From Ruegeria arenilitoris (GTDB taxonomy: Bacteria; Pseudomonadota; Alphaproteobacteria; Rhodobacterales; Rhodobacteraceae), in assembly GCF_013031355.1 (NCBI RefSeq), contig NZ_WPZO01000014.1:58971-122970 (forward strand): DNA of 64,000 nt, given 5' to 3'. The notes under the pieces were generated by a model that was not told the origin of the DNA, made no database searches, and saw nothing but the letters and a program-made list of their open reading frames with translations. This document shows, piece by piece, positions 25,217 to 35,222 of this stretch; within the stretch, counting starts at the first letter, position 1, and every line of letters starts with the position of its first letter. A program made the position numbers and the translations under genes.

Positions 25217-25279
25217 CCTCTTGACCTTCGGGTGGGATATCGGCCTGATCGCCGGAACGCTCAACCCGAAAGGTACGCC

Positions 25280-26101
25280 ATGCCCTACGAACTAAACCCC
25301 GGTGACGTTGCCCTGATGGGGGTGCCGCTGGATCTGCACTCTTCCTTCCTGCAGGGGCCTGCGTTTGCGCCGGGCCGTATTCGTGAGGCGTTGCATTCCG
25401 GGGCGGCCAACCTGACCGCCGAGGATGGCACCGACCTGGGAGCGACTGATCGGTTCAAGGATACCGGCGATCTCGACGTCTTTGAGATGATGGGGCAGGA
25501 GCCCATCAACCGGATCGAAGCCGGGGCCGCCGCCCGCATCGCAACCGGTGCGCGGCTGTTGTCGCTGGGCGGCGATCACTCGGTGGCCTATCCGCTGATC
25601 AAGGCCCATGCCGAGCGGTATGAGGGGCTGAATATCCTGCATATCGACTCGCACCCCGACCTCTATGACAGTCAACAGATTGGCCCGCTGGGCCATGGTT
25701 GCCCTTTCGCGCGCGTAATGGAGACCTGCCAGATCAATCGTCTGGTTCAGGTCGGCATCCGCACGATGAACAAGCACCAGCAAGAGCAGGCCGACAAGTT
25801 CGGGGTCGAGGTGATCGACATGCAGAACTGGCGCCCCGATCTTGAGATCAGCTTTGACGGCCCGGTCTATCTGTCTCTGGATCTGGATGCGCTGGACCCG
25901 GCCTTTGCGCCGGGCGTGTCGCATCATGAACCCGGCGGGCTCAGCACGCGTGAGGTGATTAACCTGATCCATCGGTTCAAAGGCCAGTTTGTTGGTGCCG
26001 ATATTGTCGAGTTGAACCCGCACCGTGACCCGTACGGGATGACAGCGATGGTGGCGGCGAAATTCGTCAAGGAAATCGGCGGTCGGCTGCTGTCGCGCTA
26101 A
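25280..26101 (+). CDS. Ureohydrolase-family enzyme (arginase/agmatinase fold)
   Basis: Binuclear manganese hydrolase of 273 residues. Metal ligands are visible in the three family motifs: LSLGGDHSVAYPL, HIDSHPDLYD and LDLDALDPAFAPGVSH, with the usual glutamate in DIVELNPHRD. The family cleaves guanidino compounds such as agmatine, arginine or formiminoglutamate and releases urea or formamide. The second motif has D-S-H-P-D where most have D-A-H-x-D, so substrate prediction is unsafe. The ATG at 25280 is the natural start; the upstream extension is not conserved in type. Confidence 0.88.
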   Translation: MPYELNPGDVALMGVPLDLHSSFLQGPAFAPGRIREALHSGAANLTAEDGTDLGATDRFKDTGDLDVFEMMGQEPINRIEAGAAARIATGARLLSLGGDHSVAYPLIKAHAERYEGLNILHIDSHPDLYDSQQIGPLGHGCPFARVMETCQINRLVQVGIRTMNKHQQEQADKFGVEVIDMQNWRPDLEISFDGPVYLSLDLDALDPAFAPGVSHHEPGGLSTREVINLIHRFKGQFVGADIVELNPHRDPYGMTAMVAAKFVKEIGGRLLSR

Positions 26102-26157
26102 CGCAATCGGGTTTCGCGGCTCGCCGTCGAACCCGGTGACCGCACGCGGACGCGAAT

Positions 26158-26529
26158 TTAGGGCAAATCGCTGTTGAAGATGGAAATCTTGACCTTCCAC
26201 GTCCCGTCGGGCTGGCGCTGCAGGATGTTGACGAACTTACCCTGTTCCGGAGGGTCCGAGTCTTCGATGGCATAAGTCCCGACCTGATACGCCGTATCCC
26301 CGCTGACCCCGAAATCGATCAATTCGTTTTTATGCGTGCCTCCGGTGTTTTCTTTGATCCGGGAACGGTAGGTTGCAAGAAAAGCTGCCTTGCCGCGCGT
26401 CATAGGCTCGCCAGGTGGCAATAGCATAATGTCCTCGGTAAAGAATGCAGCGCAGCCTTCTGCATCACCGCGATTGAACGCCTCGTTATAGGCGGCGTCA
26501 AAATCTTCGAGCGTTTTCTTCATATCCAT
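26158..26529 (-). CDS. SnoaL/DUF4440-type NTF2-like protein
   Basis: Small cytoplasmic protein of 123 residues with an NTF2-like cone fold. The pattern FDAAYNEAFNRGDAEGCAAFFTEDIMLLPPGEPMTRGKAAF followed by TYAIEDSDPPEQGKFVNILQRQPDGTWKVKISIFNSDLP matches SgcJ/EcaC/DUF4440 family proteins, which include enzymes and binding proteins of many kinds. The start at 26529 lies behind a GAGAG ribosome-like site. No functional partner is obvious; it is a single gene after the ureohydrolase, in the opposite direction. Confidence 0.8.
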   Translation of the reverse strand: MDMKKTLEDFDAAYNEAFNRGDAEGCAAFFTEDIMLLPPGEPMTRGKAAFLATYRSRIKENTGGTHKNELIDFGVSGDTAYQVGTYAIEDSDPPEQGKFVNILQRQPDGTWKVKISIFNSDLP

Positions 26530-26620
26530 GGGCACTCTCCGTGACGGCTCATGATGAGAACGGAAAGCTGTATCGTGCCACGCAGGGCGCTGAACCACAA
26601 ACGCGCGTTATTTTGTTCAG

Positions 26621-27244
26621 CTACTGGCGCGGCGGGCGGCTTTTATATACGGGCAGTTGCCAGCCAAACAGCAGCGAACCGGCCCGCAAGGCCCAACAGA
26701 TCAGCGCACAGGCGCCAAGGGCGATAAGCTCTTCAAATCCCAGCCGGTTTGCAACCACGGCGGTCAGTGCCCCTGCAAATGCGCAGGAGACATAAAGCTC
26801 ACCTTGTTTCAGGACTAGTGGCACCTCGTTGCAGACCACGTCGCGCATCAACCCGCCCAGACAGCCTGTTGAGATGCCCATCAGCACGACAATTACGCCC
26901 GATTGGCCCAGCGACAGCGCGGCACCCGTACCGGCGGCCACCGCGACGGACAGGGCGAAACTGTCCAGCCAGACCAACCAGTTATAGCGGCTTTCAACCA
27001 GATGGGCGGTAAAGAACACCAGCACCGCTGCGCCGACAGCGATGAGGATATAGTCGGGCTGCCCGACCCAGAAAATCGGATCTCGGTTCAGCAACAGGTC
27101 CCGCACTGTGCCGCCGCCCACCGCCGTCAGGCAGGCAATGAAGGCAAATCCCACCAAGTCCAGCTGCGCCCGGCTGGCCACCAAAGCTCCGGTCAATGCA
27201 AAAACCAGAACCGAGGCATAGTCCAGCAGGGCCAGCCCGCTCAC
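26621..27244 (-). CDS. TRIC-type cation channel family protein (UPF0126/YadS-like)
   Basis: Inner-membrane protein of 207 residues with six to seven helices arranged as two repeats. Each repeat has the G-G-G-T-x-R-D motif of the bacterial TRIC family: [26 protein letters not shown] and [19 protein letters not shown]. Bacterial TRIC homologues are potassium- or other monovalent-cation-permeable trimeric channels. The GTG start overlaps the rnhA stop by four bases, so it is the last gene of the ispH operon. Confidence 0.88.
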   Translation of the reverse strand: MSGLALLDYASVLVFALTGALVASRAQLDLVGFAFIACLTAVGGGTVRDLLLNRDPIFWVGQPDYILIAVGAAVLVFFTAHLVESRYNWLVWLDSFALSVAVAAGTGAALSLGQSGVIVVLMGISTGCLGGLMRDVVCNEVPLVLKQGELYVSCAFAGALTAVVANRLGFEELIALGACALICWALRAGSLLFGWQLPVYKSRPPRQ

Positions 27245-27708
27245 GTCTGCGCCTTTTTCGGCTTGAAAGGGGCCATACCCGCGCGGGCCAGCTCATCTGC
27301 TTTTTCGTTTTCGGGGTGGCCCGCGTGGCCCTTGACCCATTCCCAGGTCACATCATGGCGGGTCTGCGCCTCATCCAGCCGCTGCCACAGATCGACATTC
27401 TTGACCGGTTTCTTGTTCGAGGTCTTCCAGCCGTTCCGCTTCCACCCGAAAATCCAGCCGGTTACGCCGTTTTTCACATAGGCGCTGTCAGTGACCACGG
27501 TGATCTTCGAGGAACGCTCCAGCGTTTCCAGAGCGCTGATCGCGGCCAAAAGTTCCATGCGGTTGTTTGTGGTCTCGGCCTCGCCACCCTTCAGCTCGCG
27601 CTCTTTCAGGATTTTGTCGCCGTCGACCGCGCGCAGCAGCACGCCCCAGCCGCCGGGACCGGGATTGCCGGAACAGGCGCCGTCGGTATAGGCAAACAAC
27701 TCAGGCAT
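27241..27708 (-). CDS. rnhA: Ribonuclease HI
   Basis: Endonuclease of 155 residues that degrades RNA in RNA-DNA hybrids. The DEDD residues are in place: [16 protein letters not shown] (Asp), [16 protein letters not shown] (Glu), VVTDSAYV (Asp) and NEKADELA (Asp), with the HAGHPENE loop histidine. The start at 27708 overlaps the methyltransferase end by eight bases; a longer in-frame ORF lies inside that gene and is rejected. Cotranscription with the overlapping genes on both sides is clear. Confidence 0.96.
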   Translation of the reverse strand: MPELFAYTDGACSGNPGPGGWGVLLRAVDGDKILKERELKGGEAETTNNRMELLAAISALETLERSSKITVVTDSAYVKNGVTGWIFGWKRNGWKTSNKKPVKNVDLWQRLDEAQTRHDVTWEWVKGHAGHPENEKADELARAGMAPFKPKKAQT

Positions 27709-28285
27709 GGGCCAGCACCAGAATGAACCCGTCATAGGACCCGGCCAACCCTGTGCCCATGCCCGTGGTGATGCGGTCGATGGTGAAGCCAGCCTGCTCC
27801 AGCGCCTCTTCGATCTCGGTCTGTGAGAAATAGGTGTAGTGGCGATCCAGGTCGTCGCGATGTTCACCCGTGCCCAGCTTCAGGCCGAGAAAAAACACAC
27901 CCTCGGGTTTCAGCGCGCGGTGGATTGCTGCCAGATGGCGGGGGAAATCCGCGCGGGGGGCGTGCAGCAGGGAAAAGCTGGCATAGATGCCGTCATACTC
28001 GGCCTCTTCGGTGACATCGTCAAACGTCCCCAGATGCGCATCGACGCCGTTTTCCCGTGCGTGCTCGACAAAGGCGGGGGTTGCATCCAGCGCCCGAACG
28101 GTCAGGCCCTCGCGCATGAAAAAACTGCTGTCGGACCCGGGACCTGAGCCCAGATCCAGAATGTAACCCTCGCCCACGGCCTCTGCAAAGGCCATGCGGG
28201 CTTCGATCTGTTCCGGCGGCAGGGGAATCTGAAGGTAGTCCGCCACGCGGGTCGCATAGGCGTTGATGGTTCGTTTGTCGGTCAC
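27701..28285 (-). CDS. SAM-dependent methyltransferase, class I
   Basis: Rossmann-fold methyltransferase of 194 residues. Motif I reads [15 protein letters not shown]; motif [11 protein letters not shown]; then [39 protein letters not shown], the usual post-motif strand. The GTG at 28285 overlaps the DUF3429 stop by four bases and gives [18 protein letters not shown], a common opening for this group. The substrate is unknown; small-molecule methylation is most likely. Confidence 0.85.
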   Translation of the reverse strand: MTDKRTINAYATRVADYLQIPLPPEQIEARMAFAEAVGEGYILDLGSGPGSDSSFFMREGLTVRALDATPAFVEHARENGVDAHLGTFDDVTEEAEYDGIYASFSLLHAPRADFPRHLAAIHRALKPEGVFFLGLKLGTGEHRDDLDRHYTYFSQTEIEEALEQAGFTIDRITTGMGTGLAGSYDGFILVLAHA

Positions 28286-28734
28286 AGGTAAACTCCTACG
28301 GCCAGGCAGGCCAGTACGATGACGGTCAGCGTTACGCGCAGCCGCAACCACCAGGTTGGGGTCAGGCGCCAATAGGCAAAGAGGGCGTCCAGAACCAGCA
28401 CCCCGGCAAACCCGTACATCAGGTTGGTGCCGGTGCTAACCGGACCGCCACCGGTTTTAAAGAACGCCCATAGCGCAGGCAGAACCGACAGCATATAGCA
28501 GGTCGCCGCCTTGCTGCCCGAGGTCTTGGTGGCGAACCCCCACAGGACCCCCGACATGAAGCTTAGGATCACCGAGCCGTAGAACAGCTGCACATACGGC
28601 CCTACAAAGCGCGATCCAAGCGTCTGCGTTCCCCAGGCGTGTAGATCATCACTCAGATAGGTCAGTGCGCCCCAGATGAACGGGATCAGCCCAGCCAGCC
28701 CCAGAAAAAGCGGGGCCCTTGGAATGCCCCTCAT
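28282..28734 (-). CDS. DUF3429 membrane protein
   Basis: Inner-membrane protein of 150 residues with about five helices. The N-terminus [21 protein letters not shown] and the [18 protein letters not shown] segment are characteristic of DUF3429. Function is unknown. It overlaps ispH (upstream) and the methyltransferase (downstream) by four bases each, so it must be cotranscribed with both. Confidence 0.88.
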   Translation of the reverse strand: MRGIPRAPLFLGLAGLIPFIWGALTYLSDDLHAWGTQTLGSRFVGPYVQLFYGSVILSFMSGVLWGFATKTSGSKAATCYMLSVLPALWAFFKTGGGPVSTGTNLMYGFAGVLVLDALFAYWRLTPTWWLRLRVTLTVIVLACLAVGVYL

Positions 28735-29681
28735 GCGGGTTGCCTCAGGACGCGGGGGACTTTGAACTCGACGTTTTCAACAGCCGTTTCGACCAGTTCG
28801 ACGGTGACGTCGAAATGATCCCGGAATGCATCGATCACTTCGTTGACCAGCACTTCGGGGGCCGAAGCGCCCGCTGTAATGGCGACGGACGAGATACCCT
28901 GAAGCGCGCGCCAATCGATATCGGTCGCGCGTTGCACCAGTTGCGCATAATTGCACCCGGCGCGCGAGGCGACCTCGACCAAACGGCGTGAGTTCGATGA
29001 ATTCGGCGCGCCGACCACCAGCAGAGCATCCGACTTCGGCGCGACGGCTTTCACGGCCTCTTGCCGGTTGGTAGTGGCGTAGCAGATGTCTTCCTTGTGC
29101 GGGCCGACAATGGCCGGGAACCGGGCCTCGAGCGCGGCTACGATGTCTTTGGTGTCATCCACCGACAGGGTGGTCTGGGTGACATAGGCCAGCTTGTCCG
29201 GATCGCGCACCTGCACGGTGGCCACATCTTCGACGGTTTCGACCAGCAGAACCTCGCCATCGGGCAACTGACCCATGGTGCCGACCGTCTCGGGGTGGCC
29301 CTTGTGACCGATCATGATCATCTGCAATCCGGCATCGGCGTGGCGCTGGGCCTCGACATGCACCTTCGAGACCAGCGGGCAGGTGGCGTCGACATAGATC
29401 ATCTCGCGTTGTGCAGCCGTCGCGGGCACAGACTTCGGAACGCCATGGGCCGAAAAAATCACGGGGCGGTCATCGGGACATTCGTCCAGTTCCTCGACAA
29501 ACACCGCACCCTGCGCGCGCAACCCGTCAACGACGAATTTGTTGTGCACGATCTCATGGCGCACATAGACGGGGGCCCCCCATTTCTGCAGCGCCATTTC
29601 GACGATCTTGATCGCCCGGTCCACACCGGCGCAAAAGCCACGCGGAGCGGCAAGGTAAAGGGTCAGAGGGGGCTTGGTCAT
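28731..29681 (-). CDS. ispH: 4-Hydroxy-3-methylbut-2-enyl diphosphate reductase
   Basis: Iron-sulfur enzyme of 316 residues that makes IPP and DMAPP in the last MEP-pathway step. The three cluster cysteines are seen in [24 protein letters not shown] and [11 protein letters not shown] or the following [10 protein letters not shown] region; HGVPKSV, the GHKGHPET loop and the SSNSRRL phosphate-binding motif are also present. The ATG at 29681 is chosen because the upstream extension lacks similarity. It leads a five-gene overlapping operon ending with the TRIC protein. Confidence 0.96.
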   Translation of the reverse strand: MTKPPLTLYLAAPRGFCAGVDRAIKIVEMALQKWGAPVYVRHEIVHNKFVVDGLRAQGAVFVEELDECPDDRPVIFSAHGVPKSVPATAAQREMIYVDATCPLVSKVHVEAQRHADAGLQMIMIGHKGHPETVGTMGQLPDGEVLLVETVEDVATVQVRDPDKLAYVTQTTLSVDDTKDIVAALEARFPAIVGPHKEDICYATTNRQEAVKAVAPKSDALLVVGAPNSSNSRRLVEVASRAGCNYAQLVQRATDIDWRALQGISSVAITAGASAPEVLVNEVIDAFRDHFDVTVELVETAVENVEFKVPRVLRQPA

Positions 29682-29802
29682 GTCGCAGTCTCCATAGGCC
29701 ACAGGTAAGTCTTTTCCCGGCCTTGGTCCAGACGCCACATTGTCATTTGCCTGACATGAATCAGTGCTAGCCAGAAGGCGTTTTCAGCACCTGTTCTTAG
29801 TT

Positions 29803-29839
29803 AAAAAAGCGCGGTCAGGTTTTCATACCCTGACCGCGC
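29803..29839 (-). terminator. Terminator of the NYN-domain gene
   Basis: GCGCGGTCAGG (29809-29819) and CCTGACCGCGC (29829-29839) make a perfect 11-base stem with a nine-base loop. On the minus strand the stem is followed by TTTTTT (complement of 29803-29808), a standard intrinsic terminator downstream of the NYN gene and ahead of ispH. Confidence 0.88.
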
Positions 29840-29875
29840 CTGTTTCTTCCCCCGGTTTGGTGTGTGGCCGGGGTT

Positions 29876-30451
29876 TTACTGACCGCCGGCAGCCGCAACG
29901 CTGCGCGGCTCCATCGGCATTTCACGCGGAGGCCGCCCGATCACGTCGCGCAGGTCTTCCAGTTCGATGAAGTTGTCGGCCTGACGGCGCAGTTCGTCCG
30001 AGATCATCGGCGGCTGGCTGCGAATGGTCGAGACGACCGACACGCGCACGCCCTGACGTTGCAGGCTTGCAATCAGCGGGCGGAAATCCCCATCGCCCGA
30101 GAACAGCACGATATGATCGACGCGCGGCGCCAGTTCCATGGCATCGACAGTCAGTTCGATGTCCATGTTTCCTTTGACTTTCCGACGCCCCATGCTGTCG
30201 GTGTATTCTTTTGCCGGTTTCGTCACCATGGTGAAGCCGTTGTAATGCAGCCAGTCAACCAATGGACGGATCGGCGAATACTCGTCATTTTCGAGCAGCG
30301 CTGTGTAGTAGAAAGCACGAAGCATCTTGCCGCGGCGCATGAACTCCTGGCGCAGCAATTTGTAGTCGATGTCAAATCCCAGTGCTTTTGCGGCCGCATA
30401 AAGATTCGAGCCGTCGATGAACAGCGCTAGCCGTTCGTCTTTATAAAACAT
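29876..30451 (-). CDS. NYN-domain (LabA/DUF88-type) putative RNase
   Basis: PIN-like protein of 191 residues. It starts MFYKDERLALFIDGSNLYAAAKAL with the first acidic residue, then KGNMDIELTVDAMEL and HIVLFSGDGDFRPLIASLQRQG, the remaining acidic residues of the NYN active site. LabA/DUF88 proteins are thought to cleave RNA. The ATG at 30451 has GGAAGGAA upstream, which decides the start. A strong terminator follows the gene, so it is monocistronic. It is divergent from folK. Confidence 0.88.
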   Translation of the reverse strand: MFYKDERLALFIDGSNLYAAAKALGFDIDYKLLRQEFMRRGKMLRAFYYTALLENDEYSPIRPLVDWLHYNGFTMVTKPAKEYTDSMGRRKVKGNMDIELTVDAMELAPRVDHIVLFSGDGDFRPLIASLQRQGVRVSVVSTIRSQPPMISDELRRQADNFIELEDLRDVIGRPPREMPMEPRSVAAAGGQ

Positions 30452-30531
30452 AAATAGTTCCTTCCGGTACAAACCAGCGACACCGGGTGTTAGGTGAGTG
30501 AGCTAGATAAAATGCGGCGCGCTGATACGTC

Positions 30532-30591
30532 TATAATTAGGGCATTTGATGTGTATCGCAAGCATGCAATTCGCCGGATATAGGGAGTATT
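30532..30591 (+). promoter_or_regulatory. Possible folK promoter -10 region
   Basis: A perfect TATAAT (30532-30537) lies 55 bases before the folK start. No good -35 box is seen at the right distance, so the promoter would be weak or activator-dependent. The surrounding 140-base intergenic region also serves the divergent NYN gene. Confidence 0.35.
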
Positions 30592-31161
30592 ATGAGCATT
30601 TCTTCGTCTAAAGCGGTCATTGCACTGGGTGGAAATCTCAGTTTGAGAGAATCTGGACCCAAGGTGACACTTAAAAGGGGAATTGACGCGATTTTGCGTC
30701 ATGGGGTGGTGATTCGCGCCGTCAGTCGCTTTTTCGAGACCCCGTGCTTCCCGCCCGGCGCAGGGCCCGACTATGTGAATGCAGCCGCGCTGATCGAGAC
30801 GGACAAAACCCCGGAAGAGCTGTTGCAGGTCCTGCATGAGGTCGAGCATGAATTTGGCCGCGAACGGGTGCAGCGCTGGGGGATGCGCACTCTGGATCTG
30901 GATCTGGTCTGTTATGATGATCGGGTGCTGCCGGATCGCACCGTATATGATCAATGGCTTGCCCTGCCGCCCGAGGCGCAGACGCAGCAGGCTCCGGATC
31001 AGTTGATCCTGCCGCATCCGCGCCTTCAGGATCGCGCATTTGTGCTGGTTCCAATGGCGGATGTGGCCCCCGACTGGCGCCATCCGGTGCTAGGGCGGAC
31101 TGTTGCCGAGATGCTGGCAGACCTGCCCGCCGAGGATATTGCGGCAGTGACCCCTCTGTGA
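30592..31161 (+). CDS. folK: 2-Amino-4-hydroxy-6-hydroxymethyldihydropteridine pyrophosphokinase
   Basis: HPPK of 189 residues, the folate-pathway kinase that pyrophosphorylates hydroxymethyl dihydropterin. It contains ALGGNLSLRESGPKVTL, SRFFETPCFPPGAGPDYVNAAALIET, and the catalytic RWGMRTLDLDLVCYDD with two metal-binding aspartates, then the LILPHPRLQDRAFVLVPMADVAP signature. It carries a short insertion before LILPHP relative to the E. coli enzyme, usual for alphaproteobacteria. TAGGGAG precedes the ATG. Confidence 0.93.
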   Translation: MSISSSKAVIALGGNLSLRESGPKVTLKRGIDAILRHGVVIRAVSRFFETPCFPPGAGPDYVNAAALIETDKTPEELLQVLHEVEHEFGRERVQRWGMRTLDLDLVCYDDRVLPDRTVYDQWLALPPEAQTQQAPDQLILPHPRLQDRAFVLVPMADVAPDWRHPVLGRTVAEMLADLPAEDIAAVTPL

Positions 31162-31186
31162 ATGATGCATTTGCGGTATTTCTTGC

Positions 31187-31255
31187 TTGTCAAGGCGGGG
31201 ATTCGCGCTTAGATAAACGTCTTCCTGACATGGATTCAATAACGGAGAGCGCCCC
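31187..31255 (+). promoter_or_regulatory. Candidate rpoZ promoter
   Basis: TTGTCA (31187-31192) and TAGATA about 17 bases downstream resemble sigma-70 boxes, 41 bases before rpoZ, with GGAG as ribosome site. The transcript would include the rsh gene. Confidence 0.45.
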
Positions 31256-31609
31256 ATGGCCCGCGTGACGGTTGAAGATTGCGTAGACAAGGTTCCGAAC
31301 CGGTTCGAACTGGTGATGCTTGCCGCCCATCGTGCGCGCGAGATTTCCGCCGGTGCGTCGATCACCGTCGACCGTGACAACGACAAGAACCCCGTCGTGT
31401 CGCTGCGTGAGATCGCGGACGAGACCCAGAGCGCCGACGAACTGCGCGAGCGCCTGATCGAGGCCAACCAGACCCAGATCGAGGTCGATGAGCCCGAAGA
31501 AGATCAGATGGCTCTGCTGATGGGTGCGGAATCGGATAAACCGGCCGAGGACGACATGTCGGAAGAGAAGCTGCTGCGCGCTCTGATGGAGGCTCAAGGC
31601 CAGGGGTAA
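31256..31609 (+). CDS. rpoZ: RNA polymerase omega subunit
   Basis: Omega subunit of 117 residues, which supports assembly of RNA polymerase and response to ppGpp. The N-terminal core [33 protein letters not shown] is diagnostic. The C-terminal tail is long and very acidic, as in other alphaproteobacteria. The next gene, rsh, starts 26 bases later: the same pairing of omega with the ppGpp synthase as in the spoT operon of E. coli. Confidence 0.97.
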   Translation: MARVTVEDCVDKVPNRFELVMLAAHRAREISAGASITVDRDNDKNPVVSLREIADETQSADELRERLIEANQTQIEVDEPEEDQMALLMGAESDKPAEDDMSEEKLLRALMEAQGQG

Positions 31610-31635
31610 ATCCCAAAAACGAAGGTGCGGACCGG

Positions 31636-33768
31636 ATGATTTCTGCTGACGACCTGATTGCGCTGGTCCGCAACTACAACCCAAAAACCAATGCTGATCG
31701 CATCGCCCGGGCCTATGACTTCGGGCAAGAGATGCATGAAGGGCAATTCCGTCATTCCGGAGAGCCCTATTTTACCCACCCCGTTGCCGTTGCCGCCATC
31801 CTGACCGAACAGCGTCTGGATGATGCGACCATCATCACGGCGCTGTTGCACGACACGATCGAGGACACCAAGGCCAATTACGGCAAGGTGTCCGAGCTGT
31901 TCGGCGATGAGGTCGCCAAGCTGGTCGATGGCGTCACCAAGCTGACCAACCTTCAGCTTTCCAGCCGCGAGACCAAGCAGGCCGAGAACTTCCGTAAGCT
32001 GTTCATGGCCATGTCCAAGGACCTGCGGGTCATTCTGGTCAAACTCGCTGACCGTCTGCACAACATGCGCACGATCAAGGCGATGCGCCCGGAAAAGCAG
32101 ATCGTCAAAGCGCGCGAGACGATGGACATCTACGCACCGCTTGCAGGCCGGATGGGGATGCAGTGGATGCGCGAGGAACTGGAAGACCTCGCCTTCCGCG
32201 TTCTAAACCCCGAAGGCCGTCAGTCGATCATCCGCCGGTTTATCACTCTGCAACGTGAAACCGGCGACGTGATCCATCGCATCACCGGTGACATGCGGCA
32301 CGAGCTGGAAAAGGCGGGGATCGACGCCGAGGTGTTCGGACGCGCCAAGAAACCCTATTCGATCTGGCGCAAGATGCAGGAAAAGGACCAAGGCTTTTCC
32401 CGCCTGTCCGATATCTATGGTTTTCGCATCATCACCCAGACCGAGGAAGACTGTTACCGGACGTTGGGTGCGATCCACCAGCGTTGGCGTGCGGTGCCGG
32501 GGCGGTTCAAGGATTATATCAGTCAGCCGAAATCGAACGGGTATCGCTCGATCCACACCACGGTGTCGGGGCGTGACGGCAAAAGGGTCGAGGTTCAGAT
32601 TCGCACCCGCCAGATGCACGACGTGGCCGAAACCGGCGTTGCAGCGCATTGGTCGTACCGCGATGGCGTGCGCTCGGAAAACCCGTTCGCAGTTGATCCG
32701 GCAAAGTGGATCGCCAATCTTACCGAACAGTTCGACAGCGAGGATGATCACGAAGATTTCCTCGAAGCTGTGAAGCTGGAAATGTACTCGGACCAGGTGT
32801 TCTGCTTCACCCCCAAGGGGGACGTGGTCAAGCTGCCGCGTGGCGCCACACCGATTGATTTTGCCTATGCAATCCACACCCGGATCGGCCACGCCTGTGT
32901 AGGCGCCAAAGTCGATGGTATCCGCGTGCCGCTGTGGACCCGGATCAAGAACGGGCAATCAGTGGACATCATCACCGCTGACGGCCAGACCCCTCAGGTC
33001 ACATGGCTTGAGATCGCGGTGACCGGCAAGGCACGTACGGCTATCCGCCGCGCCCTGCGCGAAGTGGATCGCGAGCGGTTCATCAAGCTGGGCAAGGAAC
33101 TGGCGCGTTCCGGTTTCGATCACGTGGGCCGCAAGGCCACCGACAAGGCTCTGGACACCGCCGCCAAACACCTGCGCCTGAAGGATCGGCACGAACTGCT
33201 GGCCCGTCTCGGCAGCGCCGAGCTGACAGCGCATGATGTGGTCAGCGCGGTCTATCCGGAACTGACGCAGGACGAGGGCGACGCTATCTCGCCGCGCCGC
33301 GCGGTGATCGGCCTAGAGCCAGGGCAGAAGTTTGACCGTGCGCCCTGCTGCCAACCGCTGCCGGGTGAACGTATCGTCGGCATCACCTATCGTGGCAAGG
33401 GCGTGGTCGTGCACGCCATCGATTGCGACCGCCTGTCCGATTACGAAAGCGAGCCCGATCGCTGGGTCGATTTGCACTGGCATTCAGGCACGCATCCGGC
33501 CGTTTATGGTGTGACGCTGGATCTGACCATCGGCAATGACGCCGGGGTACTGGGGCGTATTTGCACATTGATCGGCGAGAAAAAGGCCAATATCTCGAAC
33601 CTGGAATTCGTTGATCGCAAACCGGATTTTTACCGTCTGCTGATCAGTGTCGAACTGCGTGACCTTGAACAGCTGCACTCGCTGATGCTGATGCTTGAGG
33701 CCGAAAGCGACGTTGCCGCGGTCGAACGGCATCGGTACAGGGAAAAAACCGCGGTTGCGGTTGGCTGA
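31636..33768 (+). CDS. rsh: Bifunctional (p)ppGpp synthetase/hydrolase (RelA/SpoT homologue)
   Basis: Long RSH protein of 710 residues controlling the stringent response. The HD hydrolase domain is intact (HDTIED at 72-77); the synthetase domain has LSDIYGFRIITQTEEDCY, KSNGYRSIHTTV and VEVQIRTRQMHDVAE; a TGS domain (VFCFTPKGDVVKLPRGATPIDFAYAIHT) and a C-terminal ACT domain (GVTLDLTIGNDAGVLGRICTLIGEKKANISNL) follow. Both activities should therefore be present, as expected for the single RSH of most alphaproteobacteria. Confidence 0.96.
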   Translation: MISADDLIALVRNYNPKTNADRIARAYDFGQEMHEGQFRHSGEPYFTHPVAVAAILTEQRLDDATIITALLHDTIEDTKANYGKVSELFGDEVAKLVDGVTKLTNLQLSSRETKQAENFRKLFMAMSKDLRVILVKLADRLHNMRTIKAMRPEKQIVKARETMDIYAPLAGRMGMQWMREELEDLAFRVLNPEGRQSIIRRFITLQRETGDVIHRITGDMRHELEKAGIDAEVFGRAKKPYSIWRKMQEKDQGFSRLSDIYGFRIITQTEEDCYRTLGAIHQRWRAVPGRFKDYISQPKSNGYRSIHTTVSGRDGKRVEVQIRTRQMHDVAETGVAAHWSYRDGVRSENPFAVDPAKWIANLTEQFDSEDDHEDFLEAVKLEMYSDQVFCFTPKGDVVKLPRGATPIDFAYAIHTRIGHACVGAKVDGIRVPLWTRIKNGQSVDIITADGQTPQVTWLEIAVTGKARTAIRRALREVDRERFIKLGKELARSGFDHVGRKATDKALDTAAKHLRLKDRHELLARLGSAELTAHDVVSAVYPELTQDEGDAISPRRAVIGLEPGQKFDRAPCCQPLPGERIVGITYRGKGVVVHAIDCDRLSDYESEPDRWVDLHWHSGTHPAVYGVTLDLTIGNDAGVLGRICTLIGEKKANISNLEFVDRKPDFYRLLISVELRDLEQLHSLMLMLEAESDVAAVERHRYREKTAVAVG

Positions 33769-33784
33769 GAAGGGGTGATCAGGA

Positions 33785-34483
33785 GTGGTTTTCAAGCGCC
33801 GAGACCGACGCTCGCCCATTCGGATCGCTTCGGAGTTTGTCTATCCGCGCGGTGGCTGGACTCGCGCCTTTCACTACGTCAAACACCGCATCCGGCGCCT
33901 GCCGGATTCACCTGAACGCATCGCGCGCGGCGTCGGGGCGGGCGTGTTCACCGCGTTCACGCCGTTTTACGGGTTTCACTTCGTTATCGCGGCCGTTATC
34001 AGCCGCCTGATCAACGGCAACCTGCTGGCGTCGCTCAGCGGTACATTTTTCGGCAATCCGCTGACCTATGTGCCTATCGGCGTCGTCTGTCTGCAAACCG
34101 GAAACTACCTGCTGGGTGACGAGTTTGACGAAGGCGAAACCCACGGCCTGATGGACAGTTTTTTCAAGGCGTTGAGCGACCTGAAGAACAATTTCCTTGC
34201 GATGTTCACAGACCGCGTTGCCGATTGGCGCGGCCTTGCCGTGTTTTACGATGAGGTGTTCTTTCCCTATCTGATCGGAGGCATCCTGCCCGGGCTTCTG
34301 GCGGGGTTCATCTGCTACTATCTCAGCCTGCCGGTGGTTCGGACCTATCAGCAGCGCCGCCGCGCCCGGATCAAGGCAAAATTCGATGAAATCAAACGGC
34401 TGGCGGAAACCAAGGTGGCCGTGCCGGTTGCTCCTCCTGTAGGCTCGGAGCGTAACTCGGAAAAGGAACCAAGCGATGTCTGA
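33785..34483 (+). CDS. DUF2062 membrane protein
   Basis: Inner-membrane protein of 232 residues. The core [51 protein letters not shown] is the hallmark of DUF2062; the C-terminus is basic and cytoplasmic. Function is unknown. It begins with GTG 16 bases after rsh and overlaps pdxJ by eight bases, so it lies within one long operon. Confidence 0.9.
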   Translation: MVFKRRDRRSPIRIASEFVYPRGGWTRAFHYVKHRIRRLPDSPERIARGVGAGVFTAFTPFYGFHFVIAAVISRLINGNLLASLSGTFFGNPLTYVPIGVVCLQTGNYLLGDEFDEGETHGLMDSFFKALSDLKNNFLAMFTDRVADWRGLAVFYDEVFFPYLIGGILPGLLAGFICYYLSLPVVRTYQQRRRARIKAKFDEIKRLAETKVAVPVAPPVGSERNSEKEPSDV

Positions 34484-35222
34484 CAACCACCTGCGTTTGG
34501 GTGTGAATATCGACCACGTGGCCACTGTGCGCAACGCACGTGGCGGCGCTTATCCCGACCCGCTGCGTGCCGCCAAACTGGCCGAAGAAGCCGGGGCTGA
34601 CGGCATCACCGCCCATCTGCGGGAAGACCGCCGTCATATCTCGGACGCTGATATCGACGGGTTGATGGAGATTCTGTCGGTGCCGCTGAACTTTGAAATG
34701 GCCGCAACGCCCGAGATGCAGCAGATCGCGCTGCGACACAAACCGCACGCGGTCTGCATCGTGCCCGAAAAGCGCGAGGAACGGACCACCGAAGGCGGGC
34801 TTGAGGTCGCGCGCGAGGAAAACAAGCTGGCCCATTACATCGCGCCGCTGCGCGAAGCGGGCTGCCGCGTATCCATCTTCATCGCCGCCGATCAGAGCCA
34901 GATTGAGGCCGCTCACCGTATTGGGGCCGAGGTGATCGAATTGCATACCGGCGCCTATTGCGACGCCCATGCCGAGGGCCGTATGGACGAGGCCGCTCGC
35001 GAGCTTGAAAGCTTGCGTGACATGTCCGCCTTTGCCCATTCACTGGGTCTTGAGGTGCACGCGGGTCATGGTCTGACCTATGACACGGTGAAACCCATTG
35101 CTGCCTTCCCCGAGGTGCGTGAACTGAATATTGGCCACTTTCTGATCGGAGAGGCTATCTTTCGCGGCCTCACGCCCGCCATTGCCGAGATGCGCCGGCT
35201 GATGGATGAGGCGCGGGCATAA
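34476..35222 (+). CDS. pdxJ: Pyridoxine 5'-phosphate synthase
   Basis: TIM-barrel enzyme of 248 residues that forms pyridoxine phosphate in the DXP-dependent vitamin B6 pathway. Key segments: [66 protein letters not shown], and [13 protein letters not shown] plus [14 protein letters not shown]. It overlaps DUF2062 by eight bases and its last base is shared with the start of the next gene. Confidence 0.97.
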   Translation: MSDNHLRLGVNIDHVATVRNARGGAYPDPLRAAKLAEEAGADGITAHLREDRRHISDADIDGLMEILSVPLNFEMAATPEMQQIALRHKPHAVCIVPEKREERTTEGGLEVAREENKLAHYIAPLREAGCRVSIFIAADQSQIEAAHRIGAEVIELHTGAYCDAHAEGRMDEAARELESLRDMSAFAHSLGLEVHAGHGLTYDTVKPIAAFPEVRELNIGHFLIGEAIFRGLTPAIAEMRRLMDEARA